Shown in pieces: positions 27,194 through 36,664 of a stretch of 64,000 nucleotides of DNA. The stretch comes from an uncultured Psychrobacter sp. (GTDB lineage Bacteria; Pseudomonadota; Gammaproteobacteria; Pseudomonadales; Moraxellaceae). The notes under the pieces are model-generated. The model ran no database searches. It was not told the DNA's origin and was given only the letters and a program-made list of their open reading frames with translations. The stretch covers positions 310,001-374,000 of the forward strand of contig NZ_CANMAH010000001.1 of assembly GCF_947495825.1 (NCBI RefSeq), given 5' to 3'. A program made the translations under genes and the position numbers. Numbering within the stretch: position 1 is the stretch's first letter; each line of letters starts with the position of its first letter.

Positions 27194-29020
27194 ATGACTA
27201 CTTTTGACTCCACCAAAATACTCCTTAGCCAACTACTTAATGACATCAAAACTGGAAAAGTCCAGTTGCCAGATTTTCAGCGTGGCTGGGTATGGGATGA
27301 TGACCACGTCAAAGACCTACTGGTCAGTATTGCTCGCTCCTTCCCAGTAGGTGCCGTCATGCTACTCGAGACTGGCGGCGAGGTTAAGTTTCAGACTCGC
27401 CCTGTCGAAGGTGTCGAAAACTTAATAGATAAAAGCATAGAGCCGCAAAAGCTCATACTCGACGGCCAACAGCGTCTCACCACTCTTACCCAAGCGATAG
27501 GGCTAACGACGCCAGTACAGACCCGCACCAGCAAAGGTAAAAAAATTCAGCGTCATTATTATTTTGATATTCGTAAGGCTATCGAGTCCGAGGACTATAT
27601 CGAAGACGCTATCGTCGCCGTCGATGAAAACAAGCAAATCAAAAGCAACTTTGGACGTGATATCGATATAGATTTATCCACTATTGAAAAAGAATGCGAG
27701 CACATGATGTTCCCTTGTGATCAGATATTCAACTCCAATGTGTGGCAGATTGAGCTGAGTAAATACTTGACTATGAACACTGATAAGCAAAGCGACATGT
27801 TTGTCTTTATGGAGTTTTTGACCAAGATCATTCACCCATTTACTACTTATCAGTTGCCCGTCATTGAGCTAAAAAAAGAATCTACAAAAGAAGCGGTATG
27901 CTTAGTTTTTGAAAAAGTAAACACAGGCGGCGTCCAACTTTCGGTGTTTGAGCTGATCACTGCAAGCTATGCCGCTGAAGGTTACAATCTGCGTGATGAC
28001 TGGCTTGGATCAAAAGATCGCAATGTAGAGTCGCGTAAAGCTCGCATTGGCACGCAGTCATTGCTAAAAGGCACTGAGGCCACTGAAGTACTACAAGCTG
28101 TGACTATTTTGCATACTCATGATGTACGTCAAGCCGACATAGCAGCAGGTAATACAGGCAAGCAAATTCGTCCCGTGAGTGCCAAGCGCACCGATATGCT
28201 CAAGCTACCGTTATCTGCGTGGCAGCAGTATGCTGATAGTGTCGAACAAGGCTTTAAACAAGCGGCGCAGTTTTTGCGTAAAGAGTATTTCTATGCTCGT
28301 AGTGAGCTCCCATATCGCACCCAAATCATTCCTTTAGCTGCTGTTATGACCAAGCTTGGTAATCGCTGGCTTGAGCCGAGAATCCATGAAAAGCTGGCTC
28401 GCTGGTATTGGTCAGGTGTATTGGGAGAGTTATACGGGGGCGCTGTAGAAACACGTATCGCTAATGACTTTGAAGAGCTGCTACAGTGGTTTGAGGATGA
28501 TAGCAAACTACCACGTACAGTGAGCGATGCTTTTTTTCAACCAGAAAGGTTACTTAGCTTGCGCTCGCGCAATAGTGCGGCTTATAAAGCTATTAATATC
28601 CTGATACTACGTGAAGGTGCCAAAGACTGGTTTTGGAATGCCACGATCCAAGAGCTAGATGCCGGGCAAGAACTTGCGCTTGATATTCATCATATCTTTC
28701 CCAGAAAGTGGTGTGAAGATCGAGAGCTAGATTACAAGATTTACGACAGCATTCTCAACAAGACCAGCATCTCATATAAAGCCAATCGTAAAATTGGTGG
28801 CGATGCCCCTTCCGTATATTTACCTAAAATTCAAAATGAAAAACAAGTCGGTCTATCAGATGAAAAAATGGATGAGCTGCTTGCCAGCCACTCATTATCG
28901 CCTGAGCTCCTACGTGCGGATGACTTTGACGGTTTTATAGCAGATAGGCGCAATCAGTTGATAGCCCTGATCACTAAAGCGATGGGCAAAGAAGTTGAAG
29001 AGCAAGGTGAGTATGAGTAA
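27194..29020 (+). CDS. DUF262 + C-terminal HNH protein (GmrSD-like), first of three
   Basis: A 608-residue protein if ATG 27194 is used (an in-frame ATG at 27173 adds seven residues). The N-terminal DUF262 (ParB/Srx-like NTPase) domain shows VQLPDFQRGWVWDDDHVKDL near residue 22 and the hallmark LILDGQQRLTTLTQA near 90. The C-terminal part carries an HNH-like motif, LDIHHIFPRKWC, near 500. This layout matches GmrSD, a type IV nuclease of glucosylated DNA, and other DUF262/DUF1524 defence enzymes. It sits 50-70 bases after hsdS and before hsdR. Likely nuclease, target unknown. Both key motifs are intact. Confidence 0.85.
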   Translation: MTTFDSTKILLSQLLNDIKTGKVQLPDFQRGWVWDDDHVKDLLVSIARSFPVGAVMLLETGGEVKFQTRPVEGVENLIDKSIEPQKLILDGQQRLTTLTQAIGLTTPVQTRTSKGKKIQRHYYFDIRKAIESEDYIEDAIVAVDENKQIKSNFGRDIDIDLSTIEKECEHMMFPCDQIFNSNVWQIELSKYLTMNTDKQSDMFVFMEFLTKIIHPFTTYQLPVIELKKESTKEAVCLVFEKVNTGGVQLSVFELITASYAAEGYNLRDDWLGSKDRNVESRKARIGTQSLLKGTEATEVLQAVTILHTHDVRQADIAAGNTGKQIRPVSAKRTDMLKLPLSAWQQYADSVEQGFKQAAQFLRKEYFYARSELPYRTQIIPLAAVMTKLGNRWLEPRIHEKLARWYWSGVLGELYGGAVETRIANDFEELLQWFEDDSKLPRTVSDAFFQPERLLSLRSRNSAAYKAINILILREGAKDWFWNATIQELDAGQELALDIHHIFPRKWCEDRELDYKIYDSILNKTSISYKANRKIGGDAPSVYLPKIQNEKQVGLSDEKMDELLASHSLSPELLRADDFDGFIADRRNQLIALITKAMGKEVEEQGEYE

Positions 29021-30527
29021 TTCTGACAACAATATTTATGTATCACAAAGTCAGAATGAGACTAAAAGTACTGATTCGCATGGGCTACATGAGAAAATCA
29101 TCAGTGTATCTGAGCTACTCAGTGAGCCAAGGCTAAGCATTCCTGATTATCAACGTCCTTACAAATGGACTGCTCAAAATGTCATGAGTTTATTTGATGA
29201 CATTAGAATGCACAGCGACAAACCGGCTTACCGTTTAGGTACAGTGGTATTGCACAATAATACCGAAAAAAGCTCCTTAGATATTGTCGATGGTCAGCAG
29301 CGCACCCTTACTCTCATATTGGCTTTACTGGCTATCAATACTTATTGTCAACACAACGAAGAATCAGACGAAGTCAAAAGTATCAATAAGGTATTAGATG
29401 AGCTGCCTAAGAAGGTTCAGACTTTTATTAACAGACCTCAATTTAAAGATGATTTCTCACTATATAACCTATATAAAAATTATAAAGTTATCTCTAATAT
29501 TATTAGCAGAGGCGACTTTATCCTTAAGCATATTCAGTTTTTATTAACTCGATGCGAAGTAGTGATATTTGTATTAGACAAAGAGTCTGAAGCGTTTCAG
29601 TTTTTTGACTCTCAAAACTCACGCGGTAAAGACCTTTACCCTCATGATCTATTAAAAGCGTTTCATTTACGCGAGTTTAAGACTGATGATGAAGCATTAA
29701 GAATAAAGACTGTCGATTACTGGGAAAATCTAGATGATGACAGACTGGACAAGTTATTCTCAAATTATTTATATCGTATTAGACGCTGGTCGCGGGGTCA
29801 GTCAGCGCAGACATTTACTAAAGATGATGTCGTAGAGTTCAAAGGCATTACTTTAGAGTCCAAGACACTTCCACCTTATACCAGACGCTTAGCCATCACT
29901 CACCACTATATTGATGACTATAACAACAGCGTTCATTGCAAGATCGCAGGCTCACCCACTGCTTATCCCTTTTCAATTGACCAAACCATCATTAACGGAA
30001 GACGTTTTTTTGAAATGGTGGCACATTATGATGCTCTGATAACCAAGTACAAAGCCATTAATAATAGTCAAGCATCTAGTTCTGAGCACATCTTTACCCT
30101 GTTCGATCACGCCTTAAACAAGCGCGCCTCCAAAATAATAAATACTTTAGATTCTTATAATAGCTATCAACGAAGGCGTAAAGGCGACAAGCTGACCCGT
30201 AACGTCTTTGATAATGCATTAATTTATTATATTGACAAATTTGGCACAGAAGAGCTGCCACAGGCGGTGGAGCTGCTATTTGCGTGGGCTTATAGCATTA
30301 GATTAACAAACTACAGTGTCAGCCTAACTACAATCGATAAGCATGCCACAAAGAGTACAGGTATGTTCATGTGTATCAACGAGGCAACATTACCAAAGAA
30401 CGTGGTTATCACTTCTATACCGTCTCTTAAAATTATTGAATTAGCCACTAATCAGAAGCCTGAAAGTGGTAGCGATATTTATATGTTATTTGATAGTCTC
30501 AACTATATAGATACGTCAGGAGCATAA
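29013..30527 (+). CDS. DUF262 protein without HNH domain, second of three
   Basis: A 504-residue protein. ATG 29013 with AAGGTG five bases upstream is preferred to the TTG at 28995, and it overlaps the stop of the preceding gene by eight bases, so translation is coupled. The DUF262 domain is clear: RLSIPDYQRPYKWTAQNVMS near residue 40, SLDIVDGQQRTLTLILAL near 85, and FFDSQNSRGKDLYPHDLLKA near 195. Unlike its neighbours it has no His-His/HNH C-terminus; the last 200 residues (RNVFDNALIYYIDKFG onward) are helical. It could be the regulatory NTPase half of a two-protein nuclease with the next gene, as in split GmrS/GmrD. Confidence 0.85.
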   Translation: MSNSDNNIYVSQSQNETKSTDSHGLHEKIISVSELLSEPRLSIPDYQRPYKWTAQNVMSLFDDIRMHSDKPAYRLGTVVLHNNTEKSSLDIVDGQQRTLTLILALLAINTYCQHNEESDEVKSINKVLDELPKKVQTFINRPQFKDDFSLYNLYKNYKVISNIISRGDFILKHIQFLLTRCEVVIFVLDKESEAFQFFDSQNSRGKDLYPHDLLKAFHLREFKTDDEALRIKTVDYWENLDDDRLDKLFSNYLYRIRRWSRGQSAQTFTKDDVVEFKGITLESKTLPPYTRRLAITHHYIDDYNNSVHCKIAGSPTAYPFSIDQTIINGRRFFEMVAHYDALITKYKAINNSQASSSEHIFTLFDHALNKRASKIINTLDSYNSYQRRRKGDKLTRNVFDNALIYYIDKFGTEELPQAVELLFAWAYSIRLTNYSVSLTTIDKHATKSTGMFMCINEATLPKNVVITSIPSLKIIELATNQKPESGSDIYMLFDSLNYIDTSGA

Positions 30528-30528
30528 T

Positions 30529-32715
30529 ATGACAGTGAATAACTCAAGTGTGAAAGTAAGCTCTTTGAATATCAAAGACTTGCTGACAGACGGCGATCAA
30601 TACGTTATACCGATGTATCAGCGTAACTATGCATGGGGCACTGTTGAGATTGAAACATTAATTAAAGATATTATTGATGCTTATAATCGTAACCCAAGCT
30701 CAACCTACTATTTAGGTACTTTAGTTGTCTTTGATAAATCCAATACCAGTCAAGCGTTGTTTGAAGTGATAGATGGTCAGCAACGCTTAACTACTCTAAC
30801 TCTACTGGCAGTATATTTACATCACCATCATCGTCAGTATTGCGACTCTTATTTAAAAAGCTTTAACCAGCCAAATTTACATTTTGAAAGTCGCCCACAT
30901 TCGGCTTACACCTTATCTTTGCTTTATAACGATGAGTCAGCGCATTTTGTCCAAGATGCCTCTATGAATCAGTCTATTATCGACGGTTATGACATCTTAA
31001 CCAAAACGATGATGCATCTTTTTGATAGAAATAATGGAGTTATAACCATCAATGATTTTTGTACCTTTTTATTCGATAAGGTAGAGATAGCAAGAGTTCC
31101 TGTTCCTCAAGAAACAGACCTTAATCACTACTTTGAAGTCATGAACAATCGAGGAGAGCAGTTAGAAAAGCACGAAATTATTAAGGCTCGGCTGTTATCA
31201 GTAATTAGCAGTGACGACTCTACCGATACAGAGCGAACACAACACTGCAAAAGCCTGTTGAATTTGATTTGGAATACTTGCAGCCGTATGGATAAATACG
31301 TACAGTATGGCTTTACAACTGATCTACGTAAAAAGGTTTTTTCATTAGACTGGGCACATTTTGAGCCAAAAGAATTCTCTGAATTGCTTAAAATTTATAC
31401 TCAAGATTGCAACGAGCAAGCTGCCAAAAACAATAAAGACAAGTCTAAAACACACTCAGAAAAAGTAGAGGCTCAAGATACCATCAGCTTAAATGATATT
31501 TTATTTAATGATACTGTTGATATACCCACTGATCCAGCCAAAAAGAATAAGGGCGATGAGGATGACGAAACCTATTATAGCTTGATAGATTTTCCCAATT
31601 TTTTATTGCAGGTCCTAAGAGTACACGCGACTCAAAATCCAGCTAGCGATCTGACTGACAACTCCCAAATTGACATCGTATCGCTTGATGATAAGCAGTT
31701 ATTGATTGAATTTGATAATCATTTGATTGGTTCTAAGGTGACCAATAAGGTAACTAAAATAGAGCATTTCCTTTACACCCTGTTGAAATCCAAGTTTTTA
31801 TTTGATCAATATATTATCAAGCGTAATACAGAGTTTAAGAAAGGCTATTGGACACTTGAGCAGCTAATCAACGAGGCGTCAGGTCCTTCTTATAAAAAAA
31901 ATATGCCAAAGGACTCAACTGGACCAGACTTAAATGCCAGTTTGGTTACTCTACAAAGCGCCTTTCATGTCTCTTCACCTACTCTAAATTCTAAATACTG
32001 GTTAAATGCCTGCTTGCAGTATCTCTATTTGATTTTTGATAAGCGTGAACAAGGTATCGATGGCAAACAATTTCTGAGCTATCTTGATGGGCTGGCTAAA
32101 GCATATATGCTTAGAAGATATATCGCTCAATCTGATCGAACCAAGCCTAATAATATCGTCAGTGATTACTTTCAAGAGTTTCGTCGACATATAAATGATA
32201 ATAGCGAGACGACTTTGTCCAGTCCGTCGCTATTGCCTCAAATTATTGAATTTGAGAAATTGTCACAACAATTAGGATACCCTCACGTCAATATCTTTGT
32301 ATTCAACTACTTAGATTACTTGATTTGGTTGAAGGGTAATATTAAATCAGATGATAAAAAGAAATTCAGACCCTCTACACAAGGTTCTATTGAACACTTT
32401 ATTCCTCAGACCCCTATCCACAAAGATGAAAAAGTTGACGATAGAAGATATATTCATCGTTTTGGTAATCTTTGCCTTATAAACAGAGGCTTAAACTCCC
32501 GTGTTAGTAATCATAAGCCTTTAGCTAAAAAAGAACATTATGATGAATCATTTAAAAACCATATTGATTCTTTAAAGCTTTATAAGATGATTGAGACGCT
32601 GGAACAGCACAATGACGAATGGAATATAGACGCAATTACTGAGCATGAAACTGAAATGTTTAGCCTTCTTGAGGATGCGCTAGATATAAAAATTAGGGAT
32701 AATAATAATGAGTAA
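30529..32715 (+). CDS. DUF262 + DUF1524 (HNH) protein, third of three
   Basis: A 728-residue protein beginning one base after the previous stop, with AGGAG upstream. DUF262 motifs: YVIPMYQRNYAWGTVEIETL near residue 25 and FEVIDGQQRLTTLTLLAVY near 83, then FEVMNNRGEQLEKHEIIKAR near 203. The middle contains a charged, low-complexity stretch (KNNKDKSKTHSEK, about 300-315). The C-terminal DUF1524 nuclease shows SIEHFIPQTP near 622 and RFGNLCLINRGLNSRVSNHK near 644, with all expected His/Asn positions. Overlaps the start of hsdR by eight bases. Probably a nuclease working with the DUF262 protein encoded just before it. Confidence 0.87.
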   Translation: MTVNNSSVKVSSLNIKDLLTDGDQYVIPMYQRNYAWGTVEIETLIKDIIDAYNRNPSSTYYLGTLVVFDKSNTSQALFEVIDGQQRLTTLTLLAVYLHHHHRQYCDSYLKSFNQPNLHFESRPHSAYTLSLLYNDESAHFVQDASMNQSIIDGYDILTKTMMHLFDRNNGVITINDFCTFLFDKVEIARVPVPQETDLNHYFEVMNNRGEQLEKHEIIKARLLSVISSDDSTDTERTQHCKSLLNLIWNTCSRMDKYVQYGFTTDLRKKVFSLDWAHFEPKEFSELLKIYTQDCNEQAAKNNKDKSKTHSEKVEAQDTISLNDILFNDTVDIPTDPAKKNKGDEDDETYYSLIDFPNFLLQVLRVHATQNPASDLTDNSQIDIVSLDDKQLLIEFDNHLIGSKVTNKVTKIEHFLYTLLKSKFLFDQYIIKRNTEFKKGYWTLEQLINEASGPSYKKNMPKDSTGPDLNASLVTLQSAFHVSSPTLNSKYWLNACLQYLYLIFDKREQGIDGKQFLSYLDGLAKAYMLRRYIAQSDRTKPNNIVSDYFQEFRRHINDNSETTLSSPSLLPQIIEFEKLSQQLGYPHVNIFVFNYLDYLIWLKGNIKSDDKKKFRPSTQGSIEHFIPQTPIHKDEKVDDRRYIHRFGNLCLINRGLNSRVSNHKPLAKKEHYDESFKNHIDSLKLYKMIETLEQHNDEWNIDAITEHETEMFSLLEDALDIKIRDNNNE

Positions 32716-35700
32716 CGTCAACGACATAGAAAGACTCACGCAGAACCGTGTCGTACGCTTTTTCACCGACATACTCGGCTATCGCTATCTCGGCGACTTC
32801 AAAGACCGACCTAATAACAAAAACATTGAGTCCGAGATTTTAGCGGCGTGGCTAAGCTCACGTAACGTCAGCCGTACACTGCGAAATAGAGCCATTAACG
32901 CTCTAGAAAAAGCAGCCGCTCTAGGCAGTGGCGTTAAACTATACGATGCCAATAAAGAGGTCTATAGACTACTCCGTTATGGCATCAAAGAAAAAGAAGG
33001 CACAGGGGATCATAAAGAGACCATTTGGCTGATTGATTGGGATAACATAGAGGCCAATGACTTTGCCATTGCCGAAGAAGTCTCCATCAATGGCGAAAAT
33101 AAAAAACGTCCTGACATCGTTCTTTATGTCAACGGCATTGCACTAGGCGTTATTGAACTTAAACGCTCTAGCATCAACGTCACCGAAGGTATTCATCAAA
33201 ACTTAGACAATCAAAACAAAGAATTTATTCGTAGCTTCTTTAGCACCATACAATTGGTTATGGCAGGTAATGATACCCAAGGCCTGCGCTATGGCACGAT
33301 CGAAACGCCAGAGAAATACTATCTAGAATGGAAAGAAGCTAACCCCAATCATACACCCCAGTCTGATACTAGCGTACCGACACATCTTACCTTAGCAAAC
33401 GCTAACTTCACCAATCAGCCCTTAGACTTCCATCTGTATCATATGTGCAATAAGCACCGATTCTTAGACATCATTAATAACTTCATTGTTTTTGATTCGG
33501 GTGTCAAAAAGACTTGCCGACACAATCAGTATTTCGGGATACAGGCGGCAAAAAAACACATTGCACAGCGCAAGGATGGGATTGTTTGGCATACCCAAGG
33601 CTCAGGCAAAAGCTTAACTATGGTTTGGCTGACTAAATGGATACGGGAGAATGTCACCAATAGCCGTGTACTCATTATTACTGACCGTACTGAGCTTGAT
33701 GAACAAATTGAAAAAGTGTTCTTTGGTGTCGATGAATCAATATATCGCACCAAGAGTGGTGCTGATCTTATTACCCAGTTAAACCAGCCTAACCCTTGGT
33801 TGCTCTGCTCCCTAGTTCATAAATTTGGGCGCGGCGGTGATGATGATAGCCCTGACAGTAAAGACACAGACGACTTTATAAAGGACATTCAAGCCAGCCT
33901 ACCGTCAGACTTTAGCCCTAAGGGCGATTTATTTGTCTTCGTTGATGAGTGTCACCGTACTCAGTCTGGCAAGCTGCACAGCGCTATGAAGGCATTATTG
34001 CCAGAAGCTATGTTTGTCGGTTTTACCGGCACACCACTGCTTAAAAAAGATAAGAAGAAATCTATCGAAGTGTTTGGACCCTTTATTCACACCTATAAGT
34101 TTGATGAAGCAGTTGCTGACGGTGTGGTATTGGACCTCCTGTATGAAGCACGTGATATCGATCAACAGCTTACTTCCTCTAAGAAAGTCGATGAATGGTT
34201 CGATGCTCATACTCGTGGCTTAACCAATATTGCTAAGAGCCAGCTTAAGCAAAAATGGGGCACCATGCAGCGGGTTCTATCTAGCCAGTCGCGCATAGAG
34301 TGCATCGTCAATGACATCTTGCTCGATATGCAGAAAAAACCTAGACTTATGGACAGTCATGGTAATGCCATGCTGGTCTGTAGCAGTATTTATCAAGCCT
34401 GTAAATCTTATGAGGCCTTTGAGAACTCTTTCTTAAAAGGCAAAGTAGCAATTGTGACCAGCTACTTACCAACTGCAGATAGCATCAAAGGGGAAGAAAC
34501 TGGCGAAGGCATGACAGAGAAGCTTTTTAAATATCGAATCTATCGCAGAATGATTGCTGATTATTATGATATTAGCGAACAAGAAGCAAGCTCTAAGGCC
34601 GAGGACTTTGAAAAGTCAGTTAAAAAACGCTTCATCGAAGAACCAGGTCAAATGCGCCTACTAATCGTCGTCGATAAACTGCTAACAGGCTTTGATGCCC
34701 CTTCTGCTACCTATCTATATATTGATAAAAAGATGGTTGATCATAATCTGTTTCAGGCCATTTGCCGTGTTAATAGACTCGATGGTGCAGAAAAAGACTA
34801 TGGCTATATCATTGATTATCAGGATCTATTTCAGTCTTTAAACAGTACTATTTCTGACTATACGCAAGGCGCGTTCTCAAAATACGAAGATGAAGATATT
34901 GATGGGCTGTTAAAGAACCGCTTAACTGCGGCAAAACAAAACCTAGATGATGCCCTAGAGATGGTCAGAGGACTGTGTGAGCCTGTTAAATACCCTAGAA
35001 ATACACAAGATTATGGCGCTTACTTTTGTCCTAGCGAAGGTACAACTGAGGCTGAAAAAATAGAAAAGGAACAACTTAGACTGACCCTGTACAAAAGCGT
35101 CTCCAAACTGATACGCGCTTACGGCAATATTGCCAATGAAATGGCGGAAGCGGGATATAGCGATCAGGAGATAACACGCATCAAAGACGATGTAAAGCAC
35201 TTAGAGTCCGTGCGTAATAACATCAAGCTTATGAGTGGCGACCATATCGATATGAAAAGCTATGAGCCGACCATGCGTAGGATGCTAGACACTTATATTC
35301 ATGCCACACCTAGTGAGACGGTTATCGACTTTGAAGATTTAGGACTCATTGAGCTTATTGTCAATCAAGGGCCTGAAGCTTTAATCAAAGCCATACCTGA
35401 GGATATAGCGAGCAACCCTGAAAACGTCGCAGAGACCATTGAAAACAACGTTCGCAAAACGATTGTCGATGAGAATCCGATCAACCCTAAATACTATGAG
35501 CATATGTCCGCCCTACTCGATGAGCTCATTGAGCTACGCCGACAAAAAGCCATTGCCTACGCTGAATACTTGCAAAAGATACGCCAGCTAGCCTCTAAAG
35601 TAATCAATCCGACTGGCACAGCAAGTGGTGACGCATATCCTGAGGCTATTAACACCCCTGCTAAGCGCGCACTATATGATAACTTGGATCAAAATGAGGA

Positions 35701-35890
35701 CTTGGCAGATAAAGTAGACGCTGCTATTAGGCTCAATAAGCAAGCCGACTGGCAGGGTCATCTGATTAAAGAGCGAAAAATTCAGCGTGCCGTCCATCAA
35801 ACTGTTTCTCAGTATCAGGTCGATGTCGATGTCGATGTCGATATCGAAGCGTTAATTAATTTGATTAAGGCACAGCAGGAATATCAGTGA
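32708..35890 (+). CDS. hsdR: HsdR: type I restriction endonuclease motor subunit
   Basis: A 1060-residue restriction subunit. The N-terminal PD-(D/E)xK nuclease is visible as RPDIVLYVNGIALGVIELKR near residues 133-152 (D and ExK). The translocase follows: Walker A TQGSGKSLTMVWL near 298, DEAD-box variant DECHRTQSGKLH near 414, motif III VGFTGTPLL near 437, motif VI QAICRVNRLDG near 685. The C-terminal helical region should contact HsdM. It carries a (GTCGAT)x4 tandem repeat near its end. It overlaps the upstream DUF262/DUF1524 gene by eight bases and the downstream peptidase gene by four. All motifs are intact, so the system should cut unmethylated DNA. Confidence 0.95.
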   Translation: MSNVNDIERLTQNRVVRFFTDILGYRYLGDFKDRPNNKNIESEILAAWLSSRNVSRTLRNRAINALEKAAALGSGVKLYDANKEVYRLLRYGIKEKEGTGDHKETIWLIDWDNIEANDFAIAEEVSINGENKKRPDIVLYVNGIALGVIELKRSSINVTEGIHQNLDNQNKEFIRSFFSTIQLVMAGNDTQGLRYGTIETPEKYYLEWKEANPNHTPQSDTSVPTHLTLANANFTNQPLDFHLYHMCNKHRFLDIINNFIVFDSGVKKTCRHNQYFGIQAAKKHIAQRKDGIVWHTQGSGKSLTMVWLTKWIRENVTNSRVLIITDRTELDEQIEKVFFGVDESIYRTKSGADLITQLNQPNPWLLCSLVHKFGRGGDDDSPDSKDTDDFIKDIQASLPSDFSPKGDLFVFVDECHRTQSGKLHSAMKALLPEAMFVGFTGTPLLKKDKKKSIEVFGPFIHTYKFDEAVADGVVLDLLYEARDIDQQLTSSKKVDEWFDAHTRGLTNIAKSQLKQKWGTMQRVLSSQSRIECIVNDILLDMQKKPRLMDSHGNAMLVCSSIYQACKSYEAFENSFLKGKVAIVTSYLPTADSIKGEETGEGMTEKLFKYRIYRRMIADYYDISEQEASSKAEDFEKSVKKRFIEEPGQMRLLIVVDKLLTGFDAPSATYLYIDKKMVDHNLFQAICRVNRLDGAEKDYGYIIDYQDLFQSLNSTISDYTQGAFSKYEDEDIDGLLKNRLTAAKQNLDDALEMVRGLCEPVKYPRNTQDYGAYFCPSEGTTEAEKIEKEQLRLTLYKSVSKLIRAYGNIANEMAEAGYSDQEITRIKDDVKHLESVRNNIKLMSGDHIDMKSYEPTMRRMLDTYIHATPSETVIDFEDLGLIELIVNQGPEALIKAIPEDIASNPENVAETIENNVRKTIVDENPINPKYYEHMSALLDELIELRRQKAIAYAEYLQKIRQLASKVINPTGTASGDAYPEAINTPAKRALYDNLDQNEDLADKVDAAIRLNKQADWQGHLIKERKIQRAVHQTVSQYQVDVDVDVDIEALINLIKAQQEYQ
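35819..35842 (+). repeat. Four tandem GTCGAT hexamers inside hsdR
   Basis: Four exact copies of GTCGAT, followed by a degenerate fifth (ATCGAA). They encode Val-Asp repeats near the HsdR C-terminus. The unit is a multiple of three, so slippage would change length without shifting frame. Confidence 0.9.
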
Positions 35891-36624
35891 TTGTTAAGTC
35901 AACGCTTATTAAGATTGGCGAGTTAGATATATATTTAACTCGCAAGGATATTAAAAACCTACATATCAGCGTGATGCCACCTGATGGACAGGTCAGAGTA
36001 TCTGCGCCTGATGCCATGACCGATACGGCCATTCGGATGGCTGTCATCCACCGTATACCTTGGATTCGGCGTCAGCAGGCAGCGTTTGCTAAGCAAGAGC
36101 GTCAATCTATAAGGGAGATGGTAAATGGAGAGACGCACTATCTATGGGGCAGGCGTTACCGGCTCGAAGTGATTGAGCTTGATGACCTAAAGTCTCAAAC
36201 CGTCAAACTAAAAAGCGGCAAGCTTATACTAAGCGTAAATAAGGGAGCATCTGATGAAGCAAAGCTTAAGCTATTGTCTGAATACTATCGTGGCCGACTA
36301 AAAGCCAGAGCACCTAACATTATTGATAAATGGTCGAAGAAAACTGGTGTCACTATCAGCGATTGGCAGATCCAAAAAATGAAAACCAAATGGGGCAGCT
36401 GTAATATAGAAGAAGGAAACATACGGCTTAACTTAGACTTGGCCAAAAAGCCACTGCCCTGTTTGGAATATATCATCTTGCATGAATTGCTACATTTTAA
36501 AGAACGGCAGCACAATGATAGGTTCAAGGCTCTACTAGACACTTATATGCCCGATTGGCGATCTAGACGCGACTTGCTCAACCAGATGCCATTAGGTCAA
36601 GAGAACTGGAAGCATCAAGAGTAA
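35887..36624 (+). CDS. YgjP-like (M48/SprT-type) zinc metallopeptidase
   Basis: A 245-residue protein of the YgjP/DUF45 family. The zinc site is HELLHFKERQHNDRF near residue 198 (HExxH with a third histidine after it). The family segment MKTKWGSCNIEEGNIRLNLD near 165 and the N-terminal LHISVMPPDGQVRVSAPD near 24 are both present. It starts at GTG 35887, sharing GTGA with the hsdR stop. Such peptidases are often the last gene of type I RM operons; a role in HsdR turnover has been suggested by analogy with ClpXP control of HsdR, but this is inference. Active-site residues look intact. Confidence 0.88.
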   Translation: MIVKSTLIKIGELDIYLTRKDIKNLHISVMPPDGQVRVSAPDAMTDTAIRMAVIHRIPWIRRQQAAFAKQERQSIREMVNGETHYLWGRRYRLEVIELDDLKSQTVKLKSGKLILSVNKGASDEAKLKLLSEYYRGRLKARAPNIIDKWSKKTGVTISDWQIQKMKTKWGSCNIEEGNIRLNLDLAKKPLPCLEYIILHELLHFKERQHNDRFKALLDTYMPDWRSRRDLLNQMPLGQENWKHQE

Positions 36625-36664
36625 TGCTTTAGTTATAGACTAATGCTTAAGTCGGAGCTTCTAT

